Assembly: GCA_035277545.1 (NCBI GenBank) | Contig: DATEKI010000143.1 | Span: 1 to 6,171 of the forward strand | Length of the DNA stretch: 6,171 bases | Reading direction: 5' to 3' | From: 66-474 sp035277545 | Lineage (GTDB): Bacteria > Pseudomonadota > Gammaproteobacteria > Xanthomonadales > Rhodanobacteraceae | Part shown: in pieces, positions 1-5,730 of the stretch | Position numbering within the stretch: the stretch's first letter is position 1 | Layout: each line of letters opens with the position of its first letter | Notes under the pieces: model-generated | What the model saw: only the letters and a program-made list of their open reading frames with translations | The model's database searches: none | Told to the model about the DNA's origin: nothing | Made by a program: the position numbers and the translations under genes

Positions 1-896
1 CGGCCGAAATGCCCGAACGCGTAGAACTGCACGTTGGGCGTGATGTCGTACTGCCCGTTGATCAGCGCGTTGGAATCCTTGAACGGCACGACGCCGTAAT
101 GGAACAGCGTGCCGTATTGCGTGAGGCCGGCCCTGACATCCGGCTCGGCGCGGTTGGTCTCATCCTGGTTGCCATCTTCAAGACTGAAGCGCATCCAGCC
201 CTTGTCGCCGAGCGCCACGCCGAAATTGCCGGCACCGCGCCAGGTCCTGCCGTCACCCGCGGCATACTGTCCGACGGTGCCCGTGACGGAACCGCCCCGC
301 GCGCCTTTTTTCAGGATCACGTTGACCACGCCGGCGATTGCGTCGGAGCCGTACTGCGCGGACGCGCCGTCACGCAGCACCTCGATGTGGTCGACCGCGG
401 ACAACGGGATCGTGTTGAGGTCGTAACCCTGCGAACCCACGCCGATGTTGGCGAGGGTCATCACCAGGGCGCCCGGATGCCAGCGCTTGCCGTCCACCAG
501 CACGAGCACTTCGTCCGGTGGCATGCTGCGCAACTGGAACGGACGCTGGAAGGCTTCGAGGTCCGAGGCCGGCGACATCGGGAAGTTCAGCGACGGGATC
601 GCGCGCGACAGCGCGGTGCCGAAGTCGAACGCGCCCGTCTGCCGAAGCGTTTCGCCCGAAACCACGTCGACCGGCTGCAACGAATCCTTCAGGGTGCGGC
701 CAAGCACGCGCGTGCCCGTGACCACCACGGTCGAGAGGGTCGCGGGCTCGTTGGCCTTCGCCGACGTTTTCGCGGAAGGTTGCTGGTCTGCACCGCTCGC
801 GGCTTGCGTGTCCTGCGCCGCGGCGGTGCCGGTCAACGCCAGCAGCACCGATGCCGCCAGCAGGGTTGGAACGACTCGACCGGCACGCCTGTTCAT
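1..896 (-). CDS. TonB-dependent outer-membrane receptor, N-terminal part (runs off the left edge)
   Basis: This gene encodes an outer-membrane, TonB/ExbBD-energised importer. The 298 visible residues hold the export signal and the plug domain, and only the beginning of the beta-barrel. A signal peptide spans residues 1-27 (basic MNRRAGR, hydrophobic stretch, cleavage after TAAA before QD). A TonB-box-like segment, LSTVVVTGTR, lies at 54-63. The plug domain covers about 70-197, with the family hallmarks LVLVDGKR (131-138), DLNTIP (159-164) and IEVLRDGASAQYGSDAIAG (171-189). The start is well supported: GGAGGAG at 902-908 lies 5 bases before the ATG. A receptor of this family is normally 700-1000 residues, so most of the barrel is outside the window. 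The gene lies downstream of the LysR gene on the same strand but has its own upstream promoter-like element (1006-1046). The substrate cannot be read from the plug; peptides or amino-acid conjugates are inferred from the neighbours only. Confidence 0.95.
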   Translation of the reverse strand, partial: MNRRAGRVVPTLLAASVLLALTGTAAAQDTQAASGADQQPSAKTSAKANEPATLSTVVVTGTRVLGRTLKDSLQPVDVVSGETLRQTGAFDFGTALSRAIPSLNFPMSPASDLEAFQRPFQLRSMPPDEVLVLVDGKRWHPGALVMTLANIGVGSQGYDLNTIPLSAVDHIEVLRDGASAQYGSDAIAGVVNVILKKGARGGSVTGTVGQYAAGDGRTWRGAGNFGVALGDKGWMRFSLEDGNQDETNRAEPDVRAGLTQYGTLFHYGVVPFKDSNALINGQYDITPNVQFYAFGHFG

Positions 897-1005
897 TGCA
901 GCTCCTCCGCGTTTTGGGCCGCCGCACCGCGCAGCGGATCAGGTGATCGCAACGAAATTCAAACATCCCCTCGCTGATCGAGCGTATCGACAAACGCGCA
1001 GGTGC

Positions 1006-1046
1006 TGCCAATGAAAAAGCAGGCACAAGGCATAACTTGGGGTTGT
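1006..1046 (-). promoter_or_regulatory. Shared 39-bp upstream element, copy A (receptor gene)
   Basis: Read on the minus strand this follows ACAAyC-N4-GTTATGCC-N2-GT-N2-C-N4-TTTTCATTGG, the same gap-free pattern found at 3288 and 5639. GTTATGCC occupies 1036-1029. The element ends in TTGGCA (1011-1006), a 5/6 match to the sigma70 -35 box. A weak -10 candidate, GATACG (988-983), follows after 17 bases. The predicted untranslated leader to the ATG at 896 is about 80 bases, longer than for the other two copies. I interpret it as an activator site fused to a -35 box. The sequence match is direct observation; the function is inferred. Confidence 0.7.
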
Positions 1047-1071
1047 GGCCGCCCCCGGCCCAAGGCGGCCA
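1046..1071 (-). terminator. Hairpin directly after the LysR stop codon
   Basis: TGGCCGCC (1046-1053) and GGCGGCCA (1064-1071) form a perfect 8-bp stem with a 10-base loop. It starts at the base after the LysR stop codon. No U-tract follows on the minus strand, so it is not a canonical intrinsic terminator. It may instead protect the 3' end or help separate the LysR transcript from the receptor gene. Its distal arm touches the first base of the shared element copy A. Confidence 0.45.
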
Positions 1072-1974
1072 TCACCCGTCCGCCAACAGCCGCTGCGCGA
1101 CCTGCTTCACCAGGTCGAGGAACCGCTTCTGGACGGGGTTCAACGGGCTGTCGGGGCGATGCATCGCGTACAACACGACATCGAGCGATGGCCGGAGCGG
1201 ACGCCGCTGCACGCTGTGCGCGCCGCCGCAGCGCGCGGTGAAGGAATCGACCAGCGCAAGCCCCTCGCCCTTGGCGACCAGCGATTGCGCCAGCTGGTAG
1301 GTTTGCACCGAAACCGAAGTGCGCGGCGCGGGCTCGACCTGCGCCAGGTGGCTCTGCAGCATGCTCCCCAGCGCATCGCGCACCGTGATGCCGATCAAGG
1401 GCTGGCCTGCCAGTGCACCGATCGGCAACGGCTGCGCCAATTCCTTTTCCGGCCACCATGCCGGCGGCGCGATCACCATCACCTGTCCCCGGCACAACGC
1501 CTTCTGCCGCAGGTTCTGGTGCCCGGTGTCCTGCAGGGTCAGGCCGATGTCGGTTTCGCGCAGCGTCAGCGATTCGCACATCGCCGCCGAGTGCTGCGTG
1601 GACAACTCGATGACCGCATCGGGGAAAGCCTTGCGCAGCAACACGATCGCGGCAGGCAGCAAGACCTGCGCCAGCGTCGGCGTGCAGGTGATCCGCAACG
1701 GGGTGCTGCCCGGCTGGCCCATGTTGGTGGTGAGCCGCTGCAGCTCGTGCACGTCCTGGATGATCTTTTCGATGCGGTCGCGCAGCAGCATCGCCTGCGG
1801 CGTCGGTTGCAGGCGTCCGCGCACCCGGCTGAACAAGGCAAAGCCGAGCTTGTCCTCGGCGTGCTGCAGGGCCTTGCTGGCGGCAGGCTGCGAAATGTTC
1901 AACAGCTTCGCCGCGCCGGTCAGGCTGCCCGTGGTCAGTACCGCATGGAAAAGTTCGATGTAACGCAAGCGCAT
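1072..1974 (-). CDS. LysR-family transcriptional regulator (candidate DgcR-like regulator of this locus)
   Basis: This is a 300-residue cytoplasmic DNA-binding protein of normal LysR length. The N-terminal winged helix-turn-helix is clear: the recognition region lies at about 17-36 (SLTGAAKLLNISQPAASKAL), followed by LGFALFSR (43-50) and a linker helix to about residue 85. The rest (about 91-290) matches the periplasmic-binding-protein-like effector domain, with LRITCTPTLAQVLLP at 93-107 and DIGLTLQ at 142-148. GGGGA about 6 bases before the ATG supports this start, and a good minus-strand promoter lies at 2038-2065. It is divergent from the S58 peptidase gene and upstream of the receptor gene. 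LysR proteins usually control adjacent or divergent genes. D-glutamate catabolic dgcN-dgcA clusters are known to be accompanied by a LysR regulator (DgcR), so a D-Glu-responsive activator is plausible. Family assignment is secure; the effector and targets are inferred. Confidence 0.93.
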   Translation of the reverse strand: MRLRYIELFHAVLTTGSLTGAAKLLNISQPAASKALQHAEDKLGFALFSRVRGRLQPTPQAMLLRDRIEKIIQDVHELQRLTTNMGQPGSTPLRITCTPTLAQVLLPAAIVLLRKAFPDAVIELSTQHSAAMCESLTLRETDIGLTLQDTGHQNLRQKALCRGQVMVIAPPAWWPEKELAQPLPIGALAGQPLIGITVRDALGSMLQSHLAQVEPAPRTSVSVQTYQLAQSLVAKGEGLALVDSFTARCGGAHSVQRRPLRPSLDVVLYAMHRPDSPLNPVQKRFLDLVKQVAQRLLADG

Positions 1975-2037
1975 GGCGCGTCCCCGCCTCTCATTCCCGA
2001 ATCATCGCACGCGCGCGCAGCGACGGCCCAGGCCGAA

Positions 2038-2065
2038 AGTATGGGGCGGTTACACTTTCCGTCAA
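2038..2065 (-). promoter_or_regulatory. Predicted sigma70 promoter of the LysR gene
   Basis: On the minus strand TTGACG (2065-2060) is followed after 16 bases by CATACT (2043-2038), matches of 5/6 and 4/6 to the consensus boxes. This would give a leader of about 55 bases before the ATG at 1974. The -35 box lies inside GTT-N12-AAC (2049-2066), an imperfect dyad that could be an autoregulatory LysR site. It is not a strict T-N11-A match. Confidence 0.5.
2051..2056 (+). promoter_or_regulatory. Possible -10 box for the S58 peptidase gene
   Basis: TACACT lies 28 bases before the peptidase start, inside the spacer of the opposing LysR promoter. No convincing -35 box is seen upstream, as would fit an activator-dependent promoter. 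The evidence is weak. Confidence 0.25.
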
Positions 2066-2084
2066 CGCCAACCTGGAACACACC

Positions 2085-3251
2085 ATGTTTCCAAGACTTG
2101 CCGCCGCCGCCATCTTGCTGCTGGCCTGCCTGCCGGCCCGCGCGCAACACGCGAACCTGCGCGACTACGGCATCCGCACCGGCGTGCTGCAACCGGGCCG
2201 GTGGAACGCGATCACCGACGTGCCGGGCGTGCTGGTCGGCCAGAAAACATTGGTGCGAGGCGACGACGTACGCACCGGCGTGACCGCGATCCTGCCCTAC
2301 GCAGGCAACATCTTCCAGGACAAGGTGCCCGCCGCGGTGTACGTCGGCAACGGCTTCGGCAAGTTGACGGGCACCACGCAGATCGCCGAACTCGGCAACA
2401 TCGAGACACCGATCGTGCTGACCAACACCTTGAGCGTCCCCACGGCGGCGGATGCGTTGATCGACTACACCTTTTCCTTTCCCGCGAACGGCGATGTCAT
2501 GTCCGTGAACCCGGTCGTCGGCGAAACCAACGACGGTTACCTCAACGACATCCGCGGCCGCCACGTCACCAGGGCCGACGTGCTGGACGCCATCAAGGCG
2601 GCGAAAACCGGGCCTGTCGCGCAGGGCGATGTCGGCGCGGGCACCGGCACCGTCGCATTCGGATTCAAGGGCGGCATCGGCACGTCGTCGCGCAAGCTGC
2701 CGGCGTCGCTCGGCGGCTTCACCGTTGGCGTGCTGGTGCAAACGAATTTCGGTGGCGTACTCGACATCGACGGCGTGCCGGTCGGCAAACTGCTGCACAA
2801 GTATTACCTGAGCGACAAGCTGGGCGATTCGCCCGACGGCTCCTGCATGATCGTGGTCGCCACCGATGCGCCGCTCGGTCCGCGCAACCTGGAACGGCTC
2901 GCGAAACGCGCGATCCTCGGCCTGGGCAAGACCGGCGGCATCGAGTCGAACGGCAGCGGCGATTACGCGATCGCATTCTCGACCTACGCCGGCAATCGCG
3001 TGCCGTACGAATCGAAGAACGCGCTGCAATCCATGACCGTCGTGCGCAACGACGACATGTCGCCGCTGTTCATGGCGGCGATCGAGGCGACCGAGGAAGC
3101 CATCCTCAACTCGCTGTTCCATGCCGAAACCACCACCGGCCGCGACCATCACCGGATCGACGCGCTGCCCGTGGACAAGGTGCTGCAGATCATGCACCAG
3201 CGCGGCTATCCGGTCGTCCAGCCGGCCGCGCCCACGACAGGCACGCCCTGA
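2085..3251 (+). CDS. Exported S58-family peptidase (DmpA/BapA-like aminopeptidase)
   Basis: This 388-residue protein belongs to the S58 (P1) N-terminal-nucleophile family, which includes the L-aminopeptidase/D-esterase DmpA and the beta-peptidyl aminopeptidase BapA. Family members are made as one chain that self-cleaves before a serine. Here the likely site is Gly252-Ser253 in DGSCMIVVATDAPL (251-264). Other family landmarks are ITDVPGVLVG (43-52), VGNGFGK (87-93), VNPVVGETNDG (141-151) and QTNFGG (219-224), whose Asn221 is the probable oxyanion residue. A signal peptide (about 1-20, cleavage after ARA before Gln21) sends it to the periplasm; LLAC at 12-15 is also a marginal lipobox. The ribosome site is weak (TGGA, 2074-2077), but the leader peptide fits this start. 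The gene is divergent from the LysR gene and has no copy of the 39-bp element. Family members remove N-terminal D-, L- or beta-amino acids; the true substrate is unknown. Confidence 0.92.
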   Translation: MFPRLAAAAILLLACLPARAQHANLRDYGIRTGVLQPGRWNAITDVPGVLVGQKTLVRGDDVRTGVTAILPYAGNIFQDKVPAAVYVGNGFGKLTGTTQIAELGNIETPIVLTNTLSVPTAADALIDYTFSFPANGDVMSVNPVVGETNDGYLNDIRGRHVTRADVLDAIKAAKTGPVAQGDVGAGTGTVAFGFKGGIGTSSRKLPASLGGFTVGVLVQTNFGGVLDIDGVPVGKLLHKYYLSDKLGDSPDGSCMIVVATDAPLGPRNLERLAKRAILGLGKTGGIESNGSGDYAIAFSTYAGNRVPYESKNALQSMTVVRNDDMSPLFMAAIEATEEAILNSLFHAETTTGRDHHRIDALPVDKVLQIMHQRGYPVVQPAAPTTGTP

Positions 3252-3253
3252 CC

Positions 3254-3283
3254 CCGCCGCATGGCCCCAGGGGAAACCGGCGG
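3254..3283 (+). terminator. Weak hairpin after the S58 peptidase gene
   Basis: CCGCCG (3254-3259) can pair with CGGCGG (3278-3283), with a second GCCCC/GGGG pairing inside. It starts 3 bases after the stop codon and just before the dgcNA promoter element. No T-tract follows, so termination is only possible. Confidence 0.3.
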
Positions 3284-3287
3284 ACTT

Positions 3288-3328
3288 ACAACCCTTAGTT
3301 ATGCCATGTAGCCGTCTTTTCATTGGCA
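3288..3328 (+). promoter_or_regulatory. Shared 39-bp upstream element, copy B (dgcNA operon)
   Basis: This copy has the same order and exact spacing as copies A and C: ACAACC at 3288, GTTATGCC at 3298-3305, and TTTTCATTGG at 3317-3326 ending in the -35-like TTGGCA (3323-3328). A poor -10 candidate around 3346-3353 (AGTAACCT) follows. It lies 73 bases before the dgcN start codon, so it is placed to drive dgcN and dgcA. The poor -10 box suggests dependence on an activator. Confidence 0.72.
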
Positions 3329-3401
3329 GGCGGCGCGCGGCGACGAGTAACCTTTTGCGGGCATTCCGAGCAACGCCATGGATATCCGAAGGAAAGACGT
3401 C

Positions 3402-4445
3402 ATGTCCGATCAGGACGGAGCGGCCCGTTCAGGCCACTGGGGTCCGCCTTACCTGCTGTACCTCGGCAAGGCCGCCGACGAACTGGCCATCAAGACGGCC
3501 AGGGGCCTTGCCTATTGGCGTCCCCAATGGTGCGTAGGCCAGCACCGGCACCCCGATTGCCGCTACACGCTCGGGCTGACCGACCTCGGCTTCGCGGAAG
3601 CGAAAGCCGCGGGCGCCGACACCATGGTGGTCGGCAACGCCAATGCCGGCGGCGTGATGGCGCCGGAAACCGTCATCGACATCATCGCGGCGCTGGACGC
3701 GGGCCTCAACGTGATCGCCGGCCTGCACCAGAAGCTGCACGACAACGCCGACATCGTCGCGGCGGCGAAGCGCAACGGCCGTACCTTGTTCGATGCGCGC
3801 GAATTCAACCGCAAGATCCCGGTCGGCGATGGCCACAAGCGCGCGGGCAAGCGCCTGCTGACCGTCGGCACTGATTGTTCGGTCGGCAAGATGTACACCA
3901 CGCTCGCGCTGGAACGCGGCATGCGCAAGCGCGGCCTCGCGGCGGACTTCCGCGCCACCGGCCAGACCGGCATCTTCGTCGCGGGCGGCGGCATTCCCAT
4001 CGATTCCGTGGTCGCGGATTTCATTTCCGGCGGCGCCGAATGGCTTTCGCCCGCGCGCGAAGATGGCGGCTGGGACCTCATCGAGGGACAGGGTTCGCTG
4101 TTCCATCCATCGTATGCCGGCGTATCGCTGGGCCTGCTGCACGGTGCGCAGGCCGATGCGCTGGTGTTGTGCCACGAGGCCGGCCGCAAGCACATGCGCG
4201 GCCTGCCCGACTACCCGATGCCCGACCTCAAGCTGTGCCTCGAAACCAACCTGGCTGCCGCGCGCCTGACCAACCCGAAGGTCAAGGCCGTCGGCGTCGC
4301 GCTCAATACCTCGAACCTCGGCGCGGGGGAAGCGCTGGCCGAGTGCCGAAAGATCAGCGGCCAGCTCGACCTGCCGTGCCTCGATCCGGTGACCATGGGC
4401 GTCGAAGCCATCGTCGACAACCTGCTCGCATGCTGCGCCGGCTGA
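3402..4445 (+). CDS. dgcN: DgcN, D-glutamate N-acetyltransferase (DUF1611 family)
   Basis: This 347-residue cytoplasmic protein of the DUF1611 family matches DgcN, which acetylates D-glutamate to N-acetyl-D-glutamate in the DgcN-DgcA route. The N-terminal domain (about 15-145) carries YLLYLGKAADELAIKTA (17-33), WRPQWCVGQ (39-47) and VVGNANAGG (76-84). The C-terminal domain (about 150-345) has a P-loop-like GTDCSVGKM (156-164, Lys163), ATGQTGIFVAGGGIPID (185-201) and EGQGSLFHPSY (228-238). No GNAT fold is seen; the family is unrelated to ordinary N-acetyltransferases. An in-frame ATG at 3378 would add 8 residues, but the ATG at 3402 has AAGGAAAG (3389-3396) 5 bases upstream and is preferred. 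It overlaps dgcA by 16 bases, implying translational coupling. Family assignment is secure. The D-Glu specificity rests on the dgcA partner and could differ. Confidence 0.87.
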   Translation: MSDQDGAARSGHWGPPYLLYLGKAADELAIKTARGLAYWRPQWCVGQHRHPDCRYTLGLTDLGFAEAKAAGADTMVVGNANAGGVMAPETVIDIIAALDAGLNVIAGLHQKLHDNADIVAAAKRNGRTLFDAREFNRKIPVGDGHKRAGKRLLTVGTDCSVGKMYTTLALERGMRKRGLAADFRATGQTGIFVAGGGIPIDSVVADFISGGAEWLSPAREDGGWDLIEGQGSLFHPSYAGVSLGLLHGAQADALVLCHEAGRKHMRGLPDYPMPDLKLCLETNLAAARLTNPKVKAVGVALNTSNLGAGEALAECRKISGQLDLPCLDPVTMGVEAIVDNLLACCAG

Positions 4446-5413
4446 ATATCCGCCACCGCAGCCTGCCGCTGCACTCGCCGTTCCGCATTTCGCGTGGCGT
4501 CAGGCATGCCGCGGACGTGGTGACGGCCGAACTCGCGCAAGGCGATGACACGGGGCGCGGCGAGTCCGTCCCCTACCCGCGCTACGGCGAATCCGTCGCC
4601 TCCGTGCTCGATGAAATGGAGGCGCTGCGCAAGGATTTGTGCGCGGGCATGGGCCGCGACGAACTGCAGGCGCGGCTGCACCCCGGCGCGGCGCGCAACG
4701 CCCTGGACGCGGCGTTGTGGGACCTGGAAGCGAAGCTCACCGGCGTACCCGTGTGGACGCAGTTGGCGCAACCGCCGCACGCACCGTTGGTGTCGGCGCT
4801 CACCGTCAGCCTCGACACGCCGGAAGCCATGGAGCAAGCGGCATCGAAAATCGCGGATGCCAAGCTCATCAAGATCAAGGTCGATGCCGACGATCCGGGC
4901 GCGCGCATCGAAGCCGTCCGGCGCGCGGCACCGAAGGCACGCCTGATCGTCGATCCCAACGAAAGCTGGACGCTCGGGATCCTCGGCGATGTGATGCCGA
5001 TGCTGGAAAGCGCCGGAGTGAACCTGATCGAACAACCGCTGCCCGCGGTCGACGACACCGGCCTGCTCGGCTTCACGAGCCGCATTCCGATCTGCGCCGA
5101 CGAAGCCTGCCACACCAGCGCCGACCTGCCGCGGCTGCTGGAGCGCTACCAGGCGATCAACATCAAGCTGGACAAGACCGGCGGGCTCACCGAGGCCTGG
5201 CGCCTGCTGCACGCGGCGCGCGCGCAAGGTTTCCGCATCATGGTCGGCTGCATGGTCGGGTCATCGCTCGGCATCGCACCGGCGCTGGAAGTCGCGCGCG
5301 AAGCGGAGTTCATCGACCTCGACGGGCCACTGTGGCTGGAAAGCGACCATGCCGGCGGCGTGAAACTTAAAGATGGTTTGCTCGCGCCACCGGCGCCGGG
5401 ATTCTGGGGGTGA
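4430..5413 (+). CDS. dgcA: DgcA, N-acetyl-D-glutamate racemase / dipeptide epimerase (enolase superfamily)
   Basis: This 327-residue cytoplasmic Mg2+-dependent enzyme is of the muconate-lactonizing/dipeptide-epimerase branch of the enolase superfamily. In the Dgc route it converts N-acetyl-D-Glu to N-acetyl-L-Glu. The capping domain (about 1-115) has SPFRISRG (16-23) and ESVPYPRYGES (45-55). In the barrel, the catalytic bases are the KxK lysine (Lys150 in KIK, 148-150) and Lys246 in NIKLDKTGG (244-252). Metal ligands are Asp175 (VDPNE), Glu201 (IEQPL) and Asp224 (ADEA). All expected catalytic residues are present. A DxD pair (Asp296, Asp298 in DLDGPLWL) is the feature that binds the dipeptide ammonium group in Ala-Glu epimerases. 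The ATG at 4430 lies inside the end of dgcN, a typical coupled operon arrangement. The alternative is L-Ala-D/L-Glu epimerase activity in murein recycling; adjacency to dgcN favours DgcA. Confidence 0.85.
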   Translation: MLRRLNIRHRSLPLHSPFRISRGVRHAADVVTAELAQGDDTGRGESVPYPRYGESVASVLDEMEALRKDLCAGMGRDELQARLHPGAARNALDAALWDLEAKLTGVPVWTQLAQPPHAPLVSALTVSLDTPEAMEQAASKIADAKLIKIKVDADDPGARIEAVRRAAPKARLIVDPNESWTLGILGDVMPMLESAGVNLIEQPLPAVDDTGLLGFTSRIPICADEACHTSADLPRLLERYQAINIKLDKTGGLTEAWRLLHAARAQGFRIMVGCMVGSSLGIAPALEVAREAEFIDLDGPLWLESDHAGGVKLKDGLLAPPAPGFWG

Positions 5414-5426
5414 GGCAGCGCGCTTG

Positions 5427-5450
5427 GCCGATGCCTTGAATGGCATCGGC
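5427..5450 (+). terminator. Stem-loop after dgcA
   Basis: GCCGATGCC (5427-5435) and GGCATCGGC (5442-5450) form a perfect 9-bp stem with a 6-base loop, 14 bases after the dgcA stop codon. AGCGC and GCGCT flank it and could extend the pairing imperfectly. There is no T-run, so it is either a factor-dependent end or a 3' stabilising structure for the dgcNA message. Confidence 0.5.
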
Positions 5451-5488
5451 TGCGCTGACGAACGCCCGAGGCAGGACGCCGAGGGCAG

Positions 5489-5527
5489 GGTTGCTTGGCG
5501 AGCGCAGGACGCGCGAGCCTAGCAACC
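5489..5527. repeat. Imperfect inverted repeat (intergenic hairpin)
   Basis: GGTTGCTTGGC (5489-5499) pairs with GCCTAGCAACC (5517-5527) with one mismatch, and inner GCGC/GCGC can extend the stem. A GCAGGACGC motif occurs just before it (5471-5479) and again inside the loop (5504-5512), so it may itself be built from smaller repeats. It has no coding potential and resembles dispersed intergenic repeats of Xanthomonadales. Confidence 0.5.
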
Positions 5528-5533
5528 TGACAT

Positions 5534-5626
5534 CCGTTCGCGCTGAGCGTAGTGAGCGGAGCGAACGAAGTCGAAGCGTGCTGCCCTTCGACTTCGGCCC
5601 TGCGGGCCTGCGCTCAGGATGAACGG
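5534..5626. repeat. Nested palindromic intergenic repeat (REP-like)
   Basis: Three stems are nested or adjacent. The outer arms are CCGTTC/GAACGG (5534-5539 with 5621-5626) and TGAGCG/CGCTCA (5544-5549 with 5611-5616). The inner stem is a perfect 11-bp pair, CGAAGTCGAAG (5566-5576) with CTTCGACTTCG (5586-5596). A small GGCCC-TGC-GGGCC hairpin (5596-5608) sits in one side. Intergenic palindromes with CTTCGACTTCG and CGCTCAGGA-GAACGG modules are common dispersed repeats in proteobacterial genomes. It ends 12 bases before the ggt promoter element. No gene is seen anywhere in 5414-5730. Confidence 0.65.
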
Positions 5627-5638
5627 GGATTCAATGCC

Positions 5639-5679
5639 ACAATCTCCGGTTATGCCACGTGCCGCATTTTTCATTGGTG
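5639..5679 (+). promoter_or_regulatory. Shared 39-bp upstream element, copy C (ggt)
   Basis: ACAATC starts at 5639, GTTATGCC lies at 5649-5656 and TTTTCATTGG at 5668-5677, with spacing identical to copies A and B. The element ends in TTGGTG (5674-5679, 4/6 to the -35 consensus). It is followed after 18 bases by TATTTT (5698-5703), the best -10 candidate of the three copies. A start near 5710 would leave a leader of about 20 bases before the ggt ATG and place GTTATGCC near -58, where activators of the LysR type commonly bind. Confidence 0.72.
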
Positions 5680-5730
5680 CCGCCGCCGGCCAACGACTAT
5701 TTTCGATTCGATCATCAAAAGGTGAAAGCG

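Noticed and set aside
1935..3323. A 462-codon open frame on the minus strand opposite the S58 peptidase, and similar long frames at 9-977, 1045-2283, 3429-4193 and 4211-5227.
   Set aside because: They are arginine- and histidine-rich shadow frames typical of GC-rich DNA, match no family, and lie opposite or out of frame with clearly recognisable genes.
3378..3401. An earlier in-frame start for dgcN at 3378.
   Set aside because: It lacks a good ribosome site, whereas the ATG at 3402 has AAGGAAAG at the right distance and gives the usual family N-terminus length.
1006..5679. A canonical LysR T-N11-A palindrome inside the shared element.
   Set aside because: No T-N11-A pair is invariant in the three copies, and there is no conserved dyad. 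The link to the LysR protein is by position only.
1006..5690. Starting at the ATG in GTTATGCC, all three copies of the 39-bp element could encode similar short peptides (MPCACFFIG, MPCSRLFIG, MPRAAFFIG), like a repeated leader peptide.
   Set aside because: None of the ATGs has a ribosome-binding site, the frames continue for different lengths without a common stop, and the conservation extends upstream of the ATG (ACAAyC). A DNA-level signal explains it better.
1000..5690. The TTGGCA end of the element as part of a sigma54 -24/-12 promoter (TGGCAC-N5-TTGC).
   Set aside because: Only TGG is kept in all copies, and no GC-containing -12 box lies at the required spacing in copies B and C.
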